Source: Novosphingobium sp. (GTDB lineage Bacteria; Pseudomonadota; Alphaproteobacteria; Sphingomonadales; Sphingomonadaceae). Taken from it: 64,000 nucleotides of DNA. The notes below the pieces were generated by a model. The model was not told the DNA's origin, ran no database searches, and saw only the letters and a list, made by a program, of their open reading frames with translations. The stretch is taken from the NCBI GenBank assembly GCA_016719755.1, contig JADJYM010000004.1, forward strand, positions 1-64,000, read 5' to 3'. Below, piece after piece: positions 1-10,978 of this stretch (position 1 is its first letter; every line of letters begins with the position of its first letter). The position numbers and the translations under genes were made by a program.

Positions 1-1475
1 GCGTTCGATTATCGGCGCAAGGTTCACCGCGTTGCCCAGGCTTGCGGCCGTTTCAGGAGCGGCTCGATGTGCTGACGGAGAACGAGGCCCGGCCCCGGCG
101 CGATCGGCTGCGGATGACGCGCATCCATGACCTGCTGTGCCGTGAGGGTTCGAGGTTCCTACGATGCGGTCCGGCGCTACGCCCGGCGCTGGGCGGAAGC
201 ACGGCGCAAGGATCCTGGCGATGGGGCGCTGGCCTTTATCCCGCTGCTATTCCAGCCCGGCGAGGCCTACCAGTTCGACTGGAGCCATGAGGACGTAGAG
301 ATCGCCGGCAAGCCGATGCGGGTGAAGGTGGCGCATATGCGGCTATGCGCGTCGCGGGCAGTCTATGTCCGGCCTATCCACGCGAGACACAGGGATGGTG
401 TTTGACGCCCATGCCCGCGGCTTCGCAGCTTCTTTGGTGGCGTTCTGCGCGGATCCACGATAACATGAAGGGCGCGGTCACCACCGTGTTCATCGGCAAG
501 GAGCGGGTGTTCAACCGCCGCTTTCTGGTCATGGCTCAAATCATTACATGGTGAGCCCACGGCCTGCTCGCCAGCGGCGGGGTGGGAGAAGGCGGTTGAA
601 CCCAGGTGCAGGCTCATCCGAGGCCGCTTCTTCTTTCTGGTCATGGCTGATCATTATAAGGTCGAGGCCACGGCCTGCTCTCGCCAGCGGCGGGGTGGGA
701 GAAGGGGCAGGTTGAACACTAGGTGCCCAGACCATCCCGAGGCCGCTTCTTCCAACCCCGCCTGCGCTTTGCCAGCTCGAGGAGCTCAACGGGTGGCTGG
801 AAGCCGAGTGCCTGCGCTGGTCGCGGGCACCCATCCCGAGCAAAGGAGCTGACCGTTGCCGAAGCGCTGGAGCTCGAACGACCACCCCTGCAGCCGATGC
901 TGGCACCGTTTGACGGCTTCCACGAGACCGCGCGCATGCCGTGACGGGCACTGCTCGATCAGCTTCGACCGCAACCGCTACTCGGTCATGGCTAAGGCTG
1001 CACGGCGGTCCGTTCCAGGTCCGCGCCTATGCCGACCGCATCGTCGTGCGCCTCGGCTTGCGACGAGGTCATCGCCGAACATGCCCCGGCACTTCGGCCG
1101 CGACCGAACGATCTTGATCCCTGGCATTACCTGCCCGTTCTGGCCAACAAGCCTGGGGCCTTGCGGAACGGCGCACCCTTCCAGGGGTGGGACCACCAGC
1201 GGCACTGACGCGTGCGGCGCAAGCTGGGCAGCGGTGATGAAGCCGACCGCCGCTTCGTGCGCGTGCTGGCAGCTGTAATGACCGATGGCCTGGAAGCGGT
1301 CGAGGCCGCGATCCGGGAGGCGCTTGATAGCGGTGCCGTCAGCGACGAGGTCATCCTCAACATTCTGGCCCGATACCGGGACCCGCCATCCGAGCGCCCC
1401 CTGGACGTGATCGTCGACCTCAAGCTCAACCACCCGCCGATCGCGGACTGCGCGCTACGATACGGTGCGAGCTGA
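1..1475 (+). pseudogene. istA: IS21 transposase IstA, frameshifted (copy 1)
   Basis: The reading frame switches repeatedly. Pieces matching the copy 2 IstA lie at about 42-400, 470-560, 640-950 and 1212-1475. They include the YQFDWSHEDVEI stretch of the integrase-like DDE core and the C-terminal piece ending just before istB. The gene also holds an internal direct duplication of about 112 bp (524-750) that shifts frame. The N-terminal HTH is outside the window. The indel density is much higher than in copy 2, so some may be sequencing errors. The stop overlaps the istB start as TGATG, the normal IS21 arrangement. Confidence 0.85.
524..750 (+). repeat. Internal tandem duplication in istA, copy 1 (period about 112 bp)
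   Basis: The segment beginning TCTGGTCATGGCT at 524 recurs at 636 and runs to the GAGGCCGCTTCTT near 750, with small indels between the units. The same duplication, with a 113-bp period, is present in copy 2. It is not a multiple of three and destroys the istA frame. Confidence 0.8.
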
Positions 1476-2188
1476 TGCAGCGGGATGAGATGATCGAGGC
1501 GATGCGCTCGCTCGGCCTCGGGGGCATGGCAGGGGCCTTCGACGAGGCGGTCACCACCGGGCTGCAGCGCAAGCGCACGACCCATGAGATCCTGGCCGAC
1601 CTGCTGCGCGCCGAAGCCGCGCATCGTCATGCCGCCTCGATCCGCTATCGCACGACCGCGGCCAAGCTGCCGGTAATCAAGGACATCGACGCCTTCGTGT
1701 TCGAGGGGACCCCGATCAACGAAGGGCTGGTGCGCTCCCTTCACGCAGGTTCGTTCGTCCCTGGTCGCCGGAACATCGTGCTCATCGGCGGGACGGACGG
1801 GCAAGACCCATCTGGCCACCGCGATCACCGCCGGCGTCGTGCGTGCTGGCGCTCGCGGACGCTACTTCAACACGGTCGATCTCGTCACTCGGCTCGAAGA
1901 AGAAGCTCGCATCGGCAAGGCTGGCGCCATCGCAGCCCAGCTCGGCGGGCTCGATCTCGTGGTGCTCGATGAACTGGGCTATCTACCGTTCGCCCGCTCA
2001 GGCGGCCAGCTGCTGTTCCATCTGACCAGCAAGCTCTACGAGCAGACCTCGGTCATCATCACCACCAACCTGGCCTTCGGCGAATGGCCCACCGTGTTCC
2101 CGGCGACCCTGGAATGACCACTGCGCTGCTCGACCGCATCACCCACCATTGCGATATCGTCGAGACAGGCAACGACAGCTGGCGCTAA
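1475..2188 (+). pseudogene. istB: IS21 helper ATPase IstB, frameshifted (copy 1)
   Basis: AAA+ helper ATPase that works with IstA in target selection. The N-terminal third reads from the ATG at 1475. The frame is lost near 1795, where two bases are missing in the Walker A region (copy 2 reads GGTGTGKTHLA). It resumes in another frame from about 1839 with the Walker B-like [12 protein letters not shown], and is disturbed again near 2090-2110. Small indels in the tail leave a TAA after DSWR, whereas copy 2 continues to FKNRS. Confidence 0.85.
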
Positions 2189-2311
2189 AAACCGCAGCTG
2201 ACCCAATCAGAAAATAGGCCTCGCGCTGCTGCCGCCTCCGGTCGGGCTACGCCCTCCCTACGCCGCCAGCAGCGCGAAACACGCCCAGCATCAACCAATC
2301 CCCGCAACTGC

Positions 2312-2363
2312 AAGGGGGTCCCGCTGCACGCCGATAGGGGGTCCCGATGAACGCCGATTGACA
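2312..2363 (+). repeat. IS21 right terminal repeats, copy 1
   Basis: Two imperfect copies of a CGCCGAT...GGGGTCCC unit lead to the end CCGATTGACA at 2363. They match the repeats at the right end of copy 2 (47765-47816) and resemble those at its left end (50320-50380). Multiple short terminal repeats are typical transposase binding sites of IS21 elements. Confidence 0.7.
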
Positions 2364-2555
2364 CCGTTAGCCTTCCGGGCCAGGTGGGTTTCTGACCTCC
2401 ATTACGCCCATCTGCGTGGCGATGGGGTTCCCATTGAACCGCTGGCCCTGCTTGTCGCGGTAGAAATGATCCCCGACCTGGTGCGTACAGTCGGGAATGT
2501 GACAATGGATGTCGCTGCGACAAGCGTCATCTCCCGGCTTGAAGAAAAACAATGA
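2364..2555 (+). pseudogene. C-terminal remnant of a DAACS-type cation:dicarboxylate/amino-acid symporter
   Basis: An open frame runs from the IS edge to a TGA at 2553-2555. Its end (IPDLVRTVGNVTMDVAATSVI) resembles the last transmembrane segment of sodium/proton:dicarboxylate symporters, where a D..RT..NV pattern contributes to the substrate site. The equivalent DHLLDMGRSATNVVG is seen in the intact symporter at 9495-10778. Everything upstream is replaced by IS21 copy 1, so the gene was truncated by the insertion or by a rearrangement at the IS. Family assignment rests on a short stretch. Confidence 0.5.
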
Positions 2556-2607
2556 TCACCGACAGCTGGCCTTGGCTCCCGACTGCGATGCAATGGAGAA
2601 ATCGAAA

Positions 2608-3065
2608 ATGTCCAAAGTAGCTCTGGATGATCCTGATATTCGGATTCTTGCAATCCTGCAGGAGGATGCCACCCTGTCGATCGCCAATATCGCAGCTAAA
2701 GCCAATATGTCGCACAACGCCTGCTGGCGACGGATCAAGCGGCTCGAGGTCCGGCGTCATCTCGCAGCGGGTCACGCTGCTCGATGCGCAAGCTCGGTCT
2801 GGATATGACGATCTTCGTTAGCATCCGTGCGGCCGAACACTCAGAAGAGTGGCTCAAAAAGCTGACAGATGCCGTGCGGGATATTCCAGAAGTAGTCGAA
2901 TTCTATCGCATGACGGGCGACGTGGATTACCTGCTCAAGCTCAGGGTCGAGAGCATCGGGGCCTACGATGCAGTCTATCGCCGCCTGATCAAGACCGTTC
3001 GGCTGACCGATGTCAGTTCGACCTTCTCGATGGAGGAGATTAAGTGCACTACGGCCTCCCGTTGA
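2608..3065 (+). pseudogene. Lrp/AsnC-family transcriptional regulator, frameshifted
   Basis: The N-terminal winged HTH (LDDPDIRILAIL, then NIAAKANMSHNACWRRIKRLE) and the C-terminal ligand-binding RAM/ASNC domain (EVVEFYRMTGDVDYLLKL) are both present but in different frames. Two 2-bp losses, near 2750 and near 2785, explain it: restoring them gives the expected LEESGVIS and LLDARKLGL. Start chosen at 2608, with GGAG eight bases upstream; ATG 2593 is the alternative. Lrp-family proteins usually sense amino acids and control adjacent genes; here the adjacent convergent operon is the obvious target. Confidence 0.75.
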
Positions 3066-3087
3066 TCCGGACAACCATGCGCTGACC

Positions 3088-4345
3088 TCAATCCGCTCGC
3101 TTGCCGTAGCGCTGACCCAATTGAGTTGCACGGGATTCCATCGGTTGCTGCTTGCCGTCGATATAGATTGCAATCGGCTCGCTCCAGAGCCTCGAGCGGA
3201 TCGCCATCCCAGATCACCAGATCTGCAAGCTTGCCCGGTTCAATCGAGCCGACCAGATTGGCAACCCCAAAGATCCGCGCAGGGGCGAGGGTAATTGCCT
3301 CAAGTGCAGCAGACTGCGGAAGACCCCGTGAAACCGCCAGTCCGGCGTTGTAGCGCATGTCCCGAACCCGGTGGCCGCCATCGTTACCACTGATCGCAAT
3401 GTCGACTCCCGCTGCCTTGAGAATAGCCGCATTCCGCAACGATGCACCGATCTGATCGAAGCTCGACGGAATGTTGGACGTCGGATTCAGCAGTACAGGC
3501 ACGTTCATTGCCGCGATCTCACTAGCCACTTGCCAGCCCTCCTCCGCACCGCTCAGGACCAACTTGAGCCCAGATTCCCGGGCAAAGGCGAGCACCTGCC
3601 GGATGTCAGCAGCCCGATGAACAATGACGATCAAAGGCATTTTCCCAGACGCCACCGGCGCAAGCGCTCGGTGATCGACTTCCGAAAGCCCCCAATTGGT
3701 CTCTGAGTTCCAGGCTTCTTGAGACTGGCAAAAAGCTCACGAAGCTGAACGAATTCGGACGCCCGAGACCCTCCAGACGTGCCGCTCCATCCTCGCCCAG
3801 CTCCAGGACCATGCCAATATCCGCCCTGAAAAGGATATTCGGACCTTGGCCGAGCGAAATCAGCGCAGCTTTCCCAGCAAACGGCGCTTCCCGCTCCTTG
3901 TTGCTATCATCATAGTCGGGCATCACGACTGCCCGGGTAATCCCACCCAGGCGCGCAACAGGAAGAAGGGTCGACGCCGGGTTGAGACCATACCGTACGT
4001 CAAATGCAGCACTGATCCTTGTGCTGCGCGTCCGCTGCGTCCAGCGTTCCATCGACCGAGCTAACTTCGACGAGGTCCCAATGCCGTGTTTACGGCAAAC
4101 AAACCGGGCGTGACAATATTGCCCTTGGCGTCAACGATCGTCATTCCAACCGGCACGGCCACATTCGCACCTGCCGAGCTGATCTTACCATCGCGAACGA
4201 GGATCGTTCCCCGTTCAACTTCGCCGACAGGTCCAGGCGAAAGAATGTGGGCGTTTGTGATGGCAAAGGTCTGTGCTTCGACGGCATTGGGTCTGGCAAG
4301 GCTCGCCAGTCCAGCCAGAACGAGTGAAAGGTGCGCGAACTTCAT
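3088..4345 (-). pseudogene. Exported amidohydrolase (imidazolonepropionase-like), frameshifted
   Basis: Begins MKFAHLSLVLAGLASLA with a signal peptide cleaved after VEAQ, then the usual amidohydrolase N-terminal beta domain (ILVRDGKISSAG). The C-terminal half has ISGNDGG, which holds the last metal-ligand Asp, and GSIEPGKLADLVIWDGDPLE. At least three frame changes (near 4060, 3690 and 3205) split it. When corrected, the protein ends in LGQRYGKRAD with a TGA at 3088-3090. The start overlaps the stop of the upstream amidohydrolase (ATGA), indicating coupled translation. The substrate is unknown; related proteins hydrolyse cyclic amides or dipeptide-like bonds in the periplasm. Confidence 0.75.
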
Positions 4346-5761
4346 CTCATTCCTCTCTCCACGGTTTGGCCAAGCTCGAAGTCGCTCCGATAGATTGACC
4401 CGGGGTTGGACGTGTCGTGGATCAGGGCGCCGTCAATGAATACTTTTTTCAGCCACTGCATAAACGCTGAAAGAGTTGCGGCTCCAAAGCACGACATCCG
4501 CCATCTTTCCAGGTTCGAGAGAACCGGTCCGGTCTGCGACCCCCATTATTCGGGCCGGATTGAGCGTGATCCACTTGATCGCTTCTTCTTGCGGGATATT
4601 GATCCCGGCGCGCCGCCCAGCCGCGAGGGCAACAGATGTTTCAACGTTGAGGCGTTGGATCAAGCGCTGCTCGTCAGAATGGATCGCAACACATCCCCCG
4701 CGAGATGCAAGGATTGCCGCATTTTCCTCGATCGCGTCGAATGCCTCCATCTTGAAACCCCAGCGGGTCGCCCAGGTCGCGACGCAGGTTCCTTCTGAAG
4801 CCAGCAGATCGGCGATTTTGTACCCTTCCACGGCGTGGGAACGCGGTGGTTTTATACCCCAAATTCATGCCCGACATCGAGCATGACAGCCATCTCATCG
4901 GCCCGGTAGCAATGGTTCTGCACCAGGATTTCGCCCTTAAGAACGCCGGCGAGAGTTTCCTAGCGAGGTCCCGCTTTGGGGCTTCCGCAGCCTCGCCCCT
5001 GGCGCGTTTGCGTTCGTAGCTCTCCCACTTGCGGGCATATTCGGCAGCATCGATCCAGCTGCGCCGGAATCCCGCGACATTGCCCATGCGGGTTGCCGGC
5101 GCACGGCCTCGACTACCGTATCGCCCCTTCGGATTTTCGCCACACGCCATCTTGAGCGTATAGGGTGCACCGGAGAATTTCATTTGCGCCACAGTGACGG
5201 CCGGTACATTCTTCAGCGTCACACCCCGGCCACCGAACAGGTTCGCCGAGCCGGGTAAGACCAGCAGGCTGGTAACCCCGCCGGCTCTGGCCTTGGTAAA
5301 AACCGGGTCCTGGGGCCAGACGGAATGTTCGGCCCATACATGCGCAGTGTAAGGATCGATGTTCTCATTACCGTCGGCGTGACCATCCACTCCGGGCGCA
5401 GGGAAAACGCCCAAGTGCGAATGAATCGATGATCCCGGAGTAACCCACTTGCCAGTTCCGTCGATGGTTCGCGTTCCCGCCGGGACCCGGACATCCTTGC
5501 CAACGGCGACAATACGCCCGCCTGACATCAAAATCGTGCCGCTATCGATACACGCACACCTGTCGCCGTAAGAATCGAGGCATTGACGATGGCCGTGTCG
5601 ACTTCGCCGCGTGGGCGATAGGTGCTGGGATAGGCGATGGGTGCGACAGACGCTGCCTTGGCGTCTGTTTCGCTCGAGGGGGCCGCTCCCAAGGGAGTAC
5701 ATATACAAATTGCGAGAGCCAGAGCCGATTGCCCAATGATCCGCTGAACGATTTTCTTCAC
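4342..5761 (-). pseudogene. Exported amidohydrolase, frameshifted
   Basis: The GTG at 5761 is preferred because AGGAAGG lies seven bases upstream; an in-frame ATG at 5788 exists. A signal peptide is followed by the beta domain (ILMSGGRIVAVGKDV), then IHSHLGVFPAPGVDGHADGNE, where the HxH-type metal site is expected. GGVTSLLVLPGSANLFGGRG and the C-terminal GSLEPGKMADVVLW follow. Frame changes near 5545, 4980 and 4870 (and close to the end) break it; the corrected C-terminus runs to a TGA overlapping the next start. This subfamily often occurs as side-by-side pairs, as here. Substrate unknown. Confidence 0.75.
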
Positions 5762-5838
5762 AGTGCCGCCTTCCTGGATTGTCGCCATTGCTCAGCCGCC
5801 GCCTTCGACCGGCCAGGTCGAAGGCGGCGACAGCACGC

Positions 5839-8800
5839 TCAGAAATCTTTGCGGATACTGATGTACCAATAGCGTGGGTTCGGAGTCAAGTGAACCCATG
5901 TAGGCGAACGAACTCAAGTCGATCGGCGGACGGGAATCCGTGATATTGCGAACACCCAGCCGGAGAGTGGTCCCGTCGGTAAAGCCGCCCTTCAGGTCGT
6001 ACTGCACATAGAGTTAGCAGTCGTGTAGCTCTTCACTGTCCAGTTCTGGCCGCTGACGGTAATGTCGTCATCGATCACGCTGCTGCGATGGCTGACAAAT
6101 GCACCTGCGGTAAACTGGCCAAGTTTCCACGTCAGAGAGCCTGAAGCGCGCCAGCGCGGGAAGCCATCGTTCCGGACGAGATCGCCGCCTTCCGGAATAG
6201 TGGTATCTTCATTGATCGTACCCGCTGCCCGGGCATCGATCAGGACCTGGATATCGGGCGACGCATCACGGAAATATTTCAACAGGTAGGCGACATTAGC
6301 TGAAATGGTGAAGTCACCGATGCCTGTATCACGGAGCCCAACATTCAGGCCGAAATCGAGACCGCGGACGGTCTGAGGCTCAAGGTTGCGATAGAGGTCA
6401 TCGACATAGGTGACGCGGCCAACCGGAGTCAGTCCGGTTCCCGCAAACAGGGCGATGTCATCGGCGGTCGGCGCGGCACGGATTACGTTCGGATCGCTCA
6501 ATCCTTGTACGCGCAGCAGGTAGTCGTTGATCAACGCATTGCCTTCACCATAGACGCCGACGATACCCTTCTGTTTCACCTGCAGAAATCGGCGGTGAAG
6601 GTCGTGCGCAACGTTCCTGTATTGAGGAACGGAGGCTGCAGGACGGTGCCAATAGTCCAGGTTTCAGAGGTTTCGGGATCGAGATCCGGATTGCCTGCAC
6701 GCCGCGCAGTCGTGACAAACGCCTGAGCGCAAGCATCGAAGCTGGTGATGCGGCCAGCCCTCAGATCTGCCTCGCAACGGATATAGTCCGTGCGCGTGTT
6801 GCCGCGCGTGACAACCGTGGCATTGGTCTGCTCAAGGTTGGGCGCCCGGAAACCTTGCGCCCACGAACCACGGATCCGCCATCCTTCAAATAGGTCCCAT
6901 GCCATCGCGACCTTCGGCTTCGCGATGCTGCCGAAATCAGAATAATGCTCATAACGTCCAGCCGCCTGCAGAGTCAGGCTGCGAATGAGTGGGATACCCA
7001 TTTCGGGCGAAATGACGGGGATGGCGAGCTCGGCGTAGGCGGCAAAGACCGTGCGCGCGCCTCTTGTGTCGGGTGTTGGGCTGACACCAAACAAATCGCT
7101 GTCTTGAACTACACCGGTAACCGTGTCGGTCCATTTGATGGTGCCATCGACACGCGGATCGCGGTCGTCCAACTGGGTGTCACGGCGAATTTCAGCGCCG
7201 AATGCCATCCCGACATCGCCAGCGGGTAGCGCAAACAGATCTGGCCTCGACGCCCGGAAGTCCCATTCCGCCAAGGTTGATTTGCCGCGGCGTACTGACT
7301 TGATGCGGATGGCATCAAGCGCAGCTTGGCTGCTAGGAGAAGTGTCCGGCCCCATAGGATTCGCCGCGCTGCCGCCATTGAACAGATTATAGGCATCGGG
7401 CGTCGACAGGGCGAGGTTCTGCTGGAGCAGTGTCGCACTGATGCCGTCCTGCTCGTCACGCACGGTGGCTTCGGAATAGACACCGGCGGTTTCCCCCGAA
7501 GCCGAGCGCCTCACCTCTGAGGCCCAGAACCGCCCGGAACTGCCGGTTGCTGACATCAACAACCGTCGGCCCCATATCGACAAAGCGATAGCTCGTCAGG
7601 AAAATAGGCAAGCCAGCGGCAGGGGCGTCGATCCCGGCCAACCGGTTCGGGTTTGCACTGCCATTGGCGAAGGTCACCGGACCGAAGGGGTTCCAATAGT
7701 TCGACGCCGGAATTGTCATCTGGATCGAACCGATCGAGAAGACGCTGTCCTGGATGCTGCGTGTCTTGGCGTAATAGTAACCCAGTTCCGTGAACATCGT
7801 CACGCTATCAGTCAGATCATAATGCCCGGATGCGTAGACGTTAATCCGATCAAGGCTGGGCGAAATCGAGATCGGGAAATTAGCCTGACCGTCCCATCGC
7901 GTGTTGCGGTCGGCACCCGTGGTTGCGCGTGTGCCGTCGTCGATGCAGATGTCACCAGAGAGGGTGTAAGAGCACCCGCCATTTGCGGTTGGCTGGATCG
8001 AAAATACGCCCCCCGCAGTTGTGACACTGGTCGTTCCTCGACGAACCCGGACACCACCAAGGGTCGCAAAATTGCCCCATTGAGATAGCGTGCTGGTATC
8101 ATCGAGACTGTTGGATCCTGCAAAGATCGTTCCTGCAAACTCGTCAAACGCCCTGTGGTCAGACGTTGCCGTGAACGGCAAGTCCTGAGATGTGAGCGCA
8201 GTACGGTTGGTGTAATTGAACAAGACTGAGAAATTACCGCGGCCTTCCGAGAAGTCCTTGCCAAGGTAGCCCGAGGCATTGAACTCGCGCAGACCGGTGC
8301 CTTCAGCTCCGCCATATTGGAGTGAGAGGCTTCCGCCGTTGATGTTGTCGCGCAGCACCGTGTTGACCACGCCGGCCACCGCATCAGTCCCATAAAGGGC
8401 GGCAGCACCGTCACGAAGAACCTCGACCCGCTTCACGCCGTAAACCGGAATAGCGTTGGTGTTGTAAGTGGTGACGGGGGCAAGCGATACGCTCGCCTGG
8501 CTGCTGGGGTGCTGCACAACCCGCCGACCATTGAGCAGAACCAAGGTGTTGCCGACGCCCAGTCCGCGAAGGTCGATCGAGCCGATATCGCCACGAGCGA
8601 AGTTGCTGCTGGTCTGACCGTTGCTGGTGTTGAAGGAGACATCGCTCATCTGCGGGATCGAGCGATCAGATCGTCGCCGGAAACCGCGGCAGTTGCGGCG
8701 ATATCGTCTTCGCTGACCACAGTAACCGGCAGGGCTTCGGTGATCTTGGAGCCTGCGATGCGGCTCCCGGTCACCACGATTTCGCTGCTCTTCGCAGCAT

Positions 8801-8915
8801 CGTCGGGCTGCTCTTGCGGCGCTTCCTGTGCCGCTGCTTGCTGCGCGACGACCAAACCGATGAGCGATGCCGCGCAGAGCATATGCTTGCGAATGGAGTG
8901 TGATTTTCTGACCAT
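5839..8915 (-). pseudogene. TonB-dependent outer-membrane receptor, frameshifted
   Basis: Start at 8915 (MVRKSHSIRKHML) with a GGGGG Shine-Dalgarno; signal peptide cleaved after QQAAA. The TonB-box-like EIVVTGSRI follows, then the plug domain (DLRGLGVGNTLVLLNGRRV, VEVLRDGAAALYG) and a long beta barrel. After frame correction it ends in YWYISIRKDF with the terminal Phe typical of outer-membrane barrels (stop 5839-5841). At least five frame changes, near 8650, 7500, 6580, 6010 and 5900, split it. It would import the substrate of the linked amidohydrolases. Motifs and codon use remain intact on both sides of each break, which favours sequencing error or very recent damage. Confidence 0.8.
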
Positions 8916-9043
8916 TGAGAACCCCCTTTGTTCTGAGCCGTCCCTGAAACGATGCCTGTTGCCGCATCTTAGGCCTTTGACGCAATGCAGCAACAAAACC
9001 CCACCGAAAAATTCACAGCAGGCTTCTGACCTAATCAACCTGC

Positions 9044-9507
9044 TTATTCTGCCAGTTCCACAACCGCATCTGCTTCAACCGCAAAATTGAATGGTAGCCG
9101 GTAAACCCCGATTGCCGAGCGCGCATGCTTCCCGCCTCGCCGAAACAATCGACAATCAAATCGGAACAACCATTCATGACGGCCGGTATATCGAAAAAGC
9201 AAGGCCCTGCCTGAACATAACCGCCCAGGCGCAGGATTGAGGTAACGCGATCAAGATCGCCGTCCGCAGCAGCCTTGATTTGCGCAATGAGATTGATCGC
9301 GCAGAGTCTGGCTGCGGCAATGCCCACTTCAAGAGAGCAATCCTGACCGACTGTGCCCGTAATGCCGCCATTGGCGTCATTCGAAAGCTGGCCAGAAATA
9401 TAGATCGTCCGGCCCGACCGAGTAGCAGGGACATAATTTGCAACCGGTGCGGCTACGGTCGGCAATTCGATTCCCAACTCCGCCAATCGCTTTTCTACTC
9501 TGGACAT
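9044..9507 (-). pseudogene. RidA/YjgF-family protein, one frameshift near the 3' end
   Basis: Small trimeric RidA-like protein that hydrolyses reactive enamine/imine intermediates or acts as a related deaminase. Typical features: YISGQLSND, then the GIAAARLCAINLIAQIKAA helix, then RLGGYVQ. The frame breaks near 9130: one base is missing after GEAG, and restoring it gives the family C-terminus KHARSAIGV...VEADAVVELAE with a TAA at 9044-9046. As written the frame runs on to 9031. It starts inside the last codons of the symporter gene, so the two are translationally coupled. Confidence 0.75.
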
Positions 9508-10778
9508 GCTTGTTCCTTCTTCGTTGTTTGGTTGTTAATGGCGTCGAGGCGCGGGCCTGTGTCGCGACCGCGCTCCCACCGGTCGATCACTGCGGCTGCG
9601 ACCGAATTGCCCACGACATTCGTCGCCGACCGGCCCATGTCGAGAAGGTGGTCTACAGCCAGAATTAGGAGCAACCCGGCTTCGGGGAGCTTGAAGTAGG
9701 AAAGCGTGGCTGAAATCACTACCAGAGAAGCGCGCGGCACCCCCGCCATGCCCTTCGATGTCACCATTAGCAGCAGCAACATGGTGATTTGCTGTCCGAT
9801 ACTCAGATCGATGCCATATGCCTGGGCTATGAACAGCGTGGCAAAGGTACAGTACATCATCGAGCCGTCGAGATTGAACGAGTAGCCAAGCGGCAGGACG
9901 AACGAGACAATGCGGCGATTGATTCCCTGTTTCTCGAGCTCTTCCATTGTCCTAGGGTAAGCCGCTTCGGAGCTCGCCGTGGAGAATGCTAGCAGGACAG
10001 GCGTGCGTATTCCCTTGAAAAGCCCGAATGCCGATCGCCCGATAATTGCGAGTGCAGCGAGGAACAGCAGCCCCCAAAGCAGCCCGAGCGACAGATAGAA
10101 GCCGCCTACGAACCCGGCGTAGGTTACCAGCACGCCTGGCCCCTGAGTGGCCACCGTCGAAGCCAAGGCAGCAAAGATTGCCAGCGGGGCGGTCTTCATC
10201 ACATAGCCGGTAACCTTGAGCATGATCGCCGCGATCTGCTCGACAAGCGCCAAAACGGCTGGAGCTTTGTCGTCGATGGCGGCAACGGCCGAGCCGACCA
10301 GTACCGAAAAAACCACAATTTGCAGGATCTCGTTGTCGGCCATTGCCTGGACGATTGATTGCGGAATGAGGTGGGTCACAAATTGCTTGAGCGTAAACTC
10401 CCCGACCGCGACGACCTCCGATGCCCCATTAGTCGGCAATTCCATCGCGAGCCCCGTACCCGGCTGCAGTAAATGGACCATGATCAGGCCAATCGTCAGC
10501 GAGACGATCGAGGCAGTGATGAACCACCCCATGGTCTTTGCGCCGACGCGGCCAATTGCGGCTGCGTCTTCCATATGTGCAATCCCTGCGACCAGTGTCG
10601 CAAAGACGAGCGGCGCGATGATCATCTTGATGAGCCGCAGGAACAGATCGGTCAGGATCGACAGTTTGTCAGCAACGGCTGCAGCCTCATCGGCAACCAT
10701 GGTGGCATTCACGAACCAACCGACCGCGATGCCTAGCACCATTGCAAATATCAGGGTTAAGGCGAATGCTCTGTTCAT
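9495..10778 (-). CDS. DAACS-family sodium/proton:dicarboxylate (or amino acid) symporter
   Basis: About 427 residues from the ATG at 10778; the longer frame uses a TTG at 10814. It has eight or more hydrophobic segments and the family signatures: a serine-rich hairpin AFSTASSEAAYP, NLDGSMMY (the NxDGT/S motif), a second hairpin SKGMAGVPRASLVV, and DHLLDMGRSATNVVGNS. It is an inner-membrane secondary transporter for C4-dicarboxylates, glutamate/aspartate or similar acids. First gene of the leftward operon with the RidA, TonB-receptor and amidohydrolase genes, suggesting it takes up the hydrolysis product. It is the first intact gene after the frameshifted stretch. Confidence 0.88.
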   Translation of the reverse strand: MNRAFALTLIFAMVLGIAVGWFVNATMVADEAAAVADKLSILTDLFLRLIKMIIAPLVFATLVAGIAHMEDAAAIGRVGAKTMGWFITASIVSLTIGLIMVHLLQPGTGLAMELPTNGASEVVAVGEFTLKQFVTHLIPQSIVQAMADNEILQIVVFSVLVGSAVAAIDDKAPAVLALVEQIAAIMLKVTGYVMKTAPLAIFAALASTVATQGPGVLVTYAGFVGGFYLSLGLLWGLLFLAALAIIGRSAFGLFKGIRTPVLLAFSTASSEAAYPRTMEELEKQGINRRIVSFVLPLGYSFNLDGSMMYCTFATLFIAQAYGIDLSIGQQITMLLLLMVTSKGMAGVPRASLVVISATLSYFKLPEAGLLLILAVDHLLDMGRSATNVVGNSVAAAVIDRWERGRDTGPRLDAINNQTTKKEQACPE

Positions 10779-10978
10779 AGTCGTCCCGCTCCAGCCTTGT
10801 CTCCAAACGGACAAGCTGGATCACGAGACGCATCAAAGGCCGAGTTCCTCAGCAGATTTTCGCGGTGCGGCCAGTTTCAACAGGCGAACACAGGCTGTAA
10901 ATGGCGGACTAGTGGGGTAAGCGGGTTCGGTTGCGTCATGGTAGTTTGAACAAAGATTTCGCTTCGAGGAGATGCGTA

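Larger units (their letters stand above)
1..2363 (+). mobile_element. IS21-family insertion sequence, copy 1, left end cut by the window, degenerate
   Basis: Carries istA then istB on the plus strand and is nearly identical to copy 2 at 47765-50380 (opposite strand), apart from many 1-3 base indels. Position 1 aligns with about 50139 of copy 2, so roughly 240 bp of the left end lie outside the window. The right end is placed at 2363, where the match to copy 2 stops in CCGATTGACA; this gives a terminal CA, usual for the family. Both transposition genes are frameshifted, so it cannot encode its own transposase as written. Confidence 0.9.
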
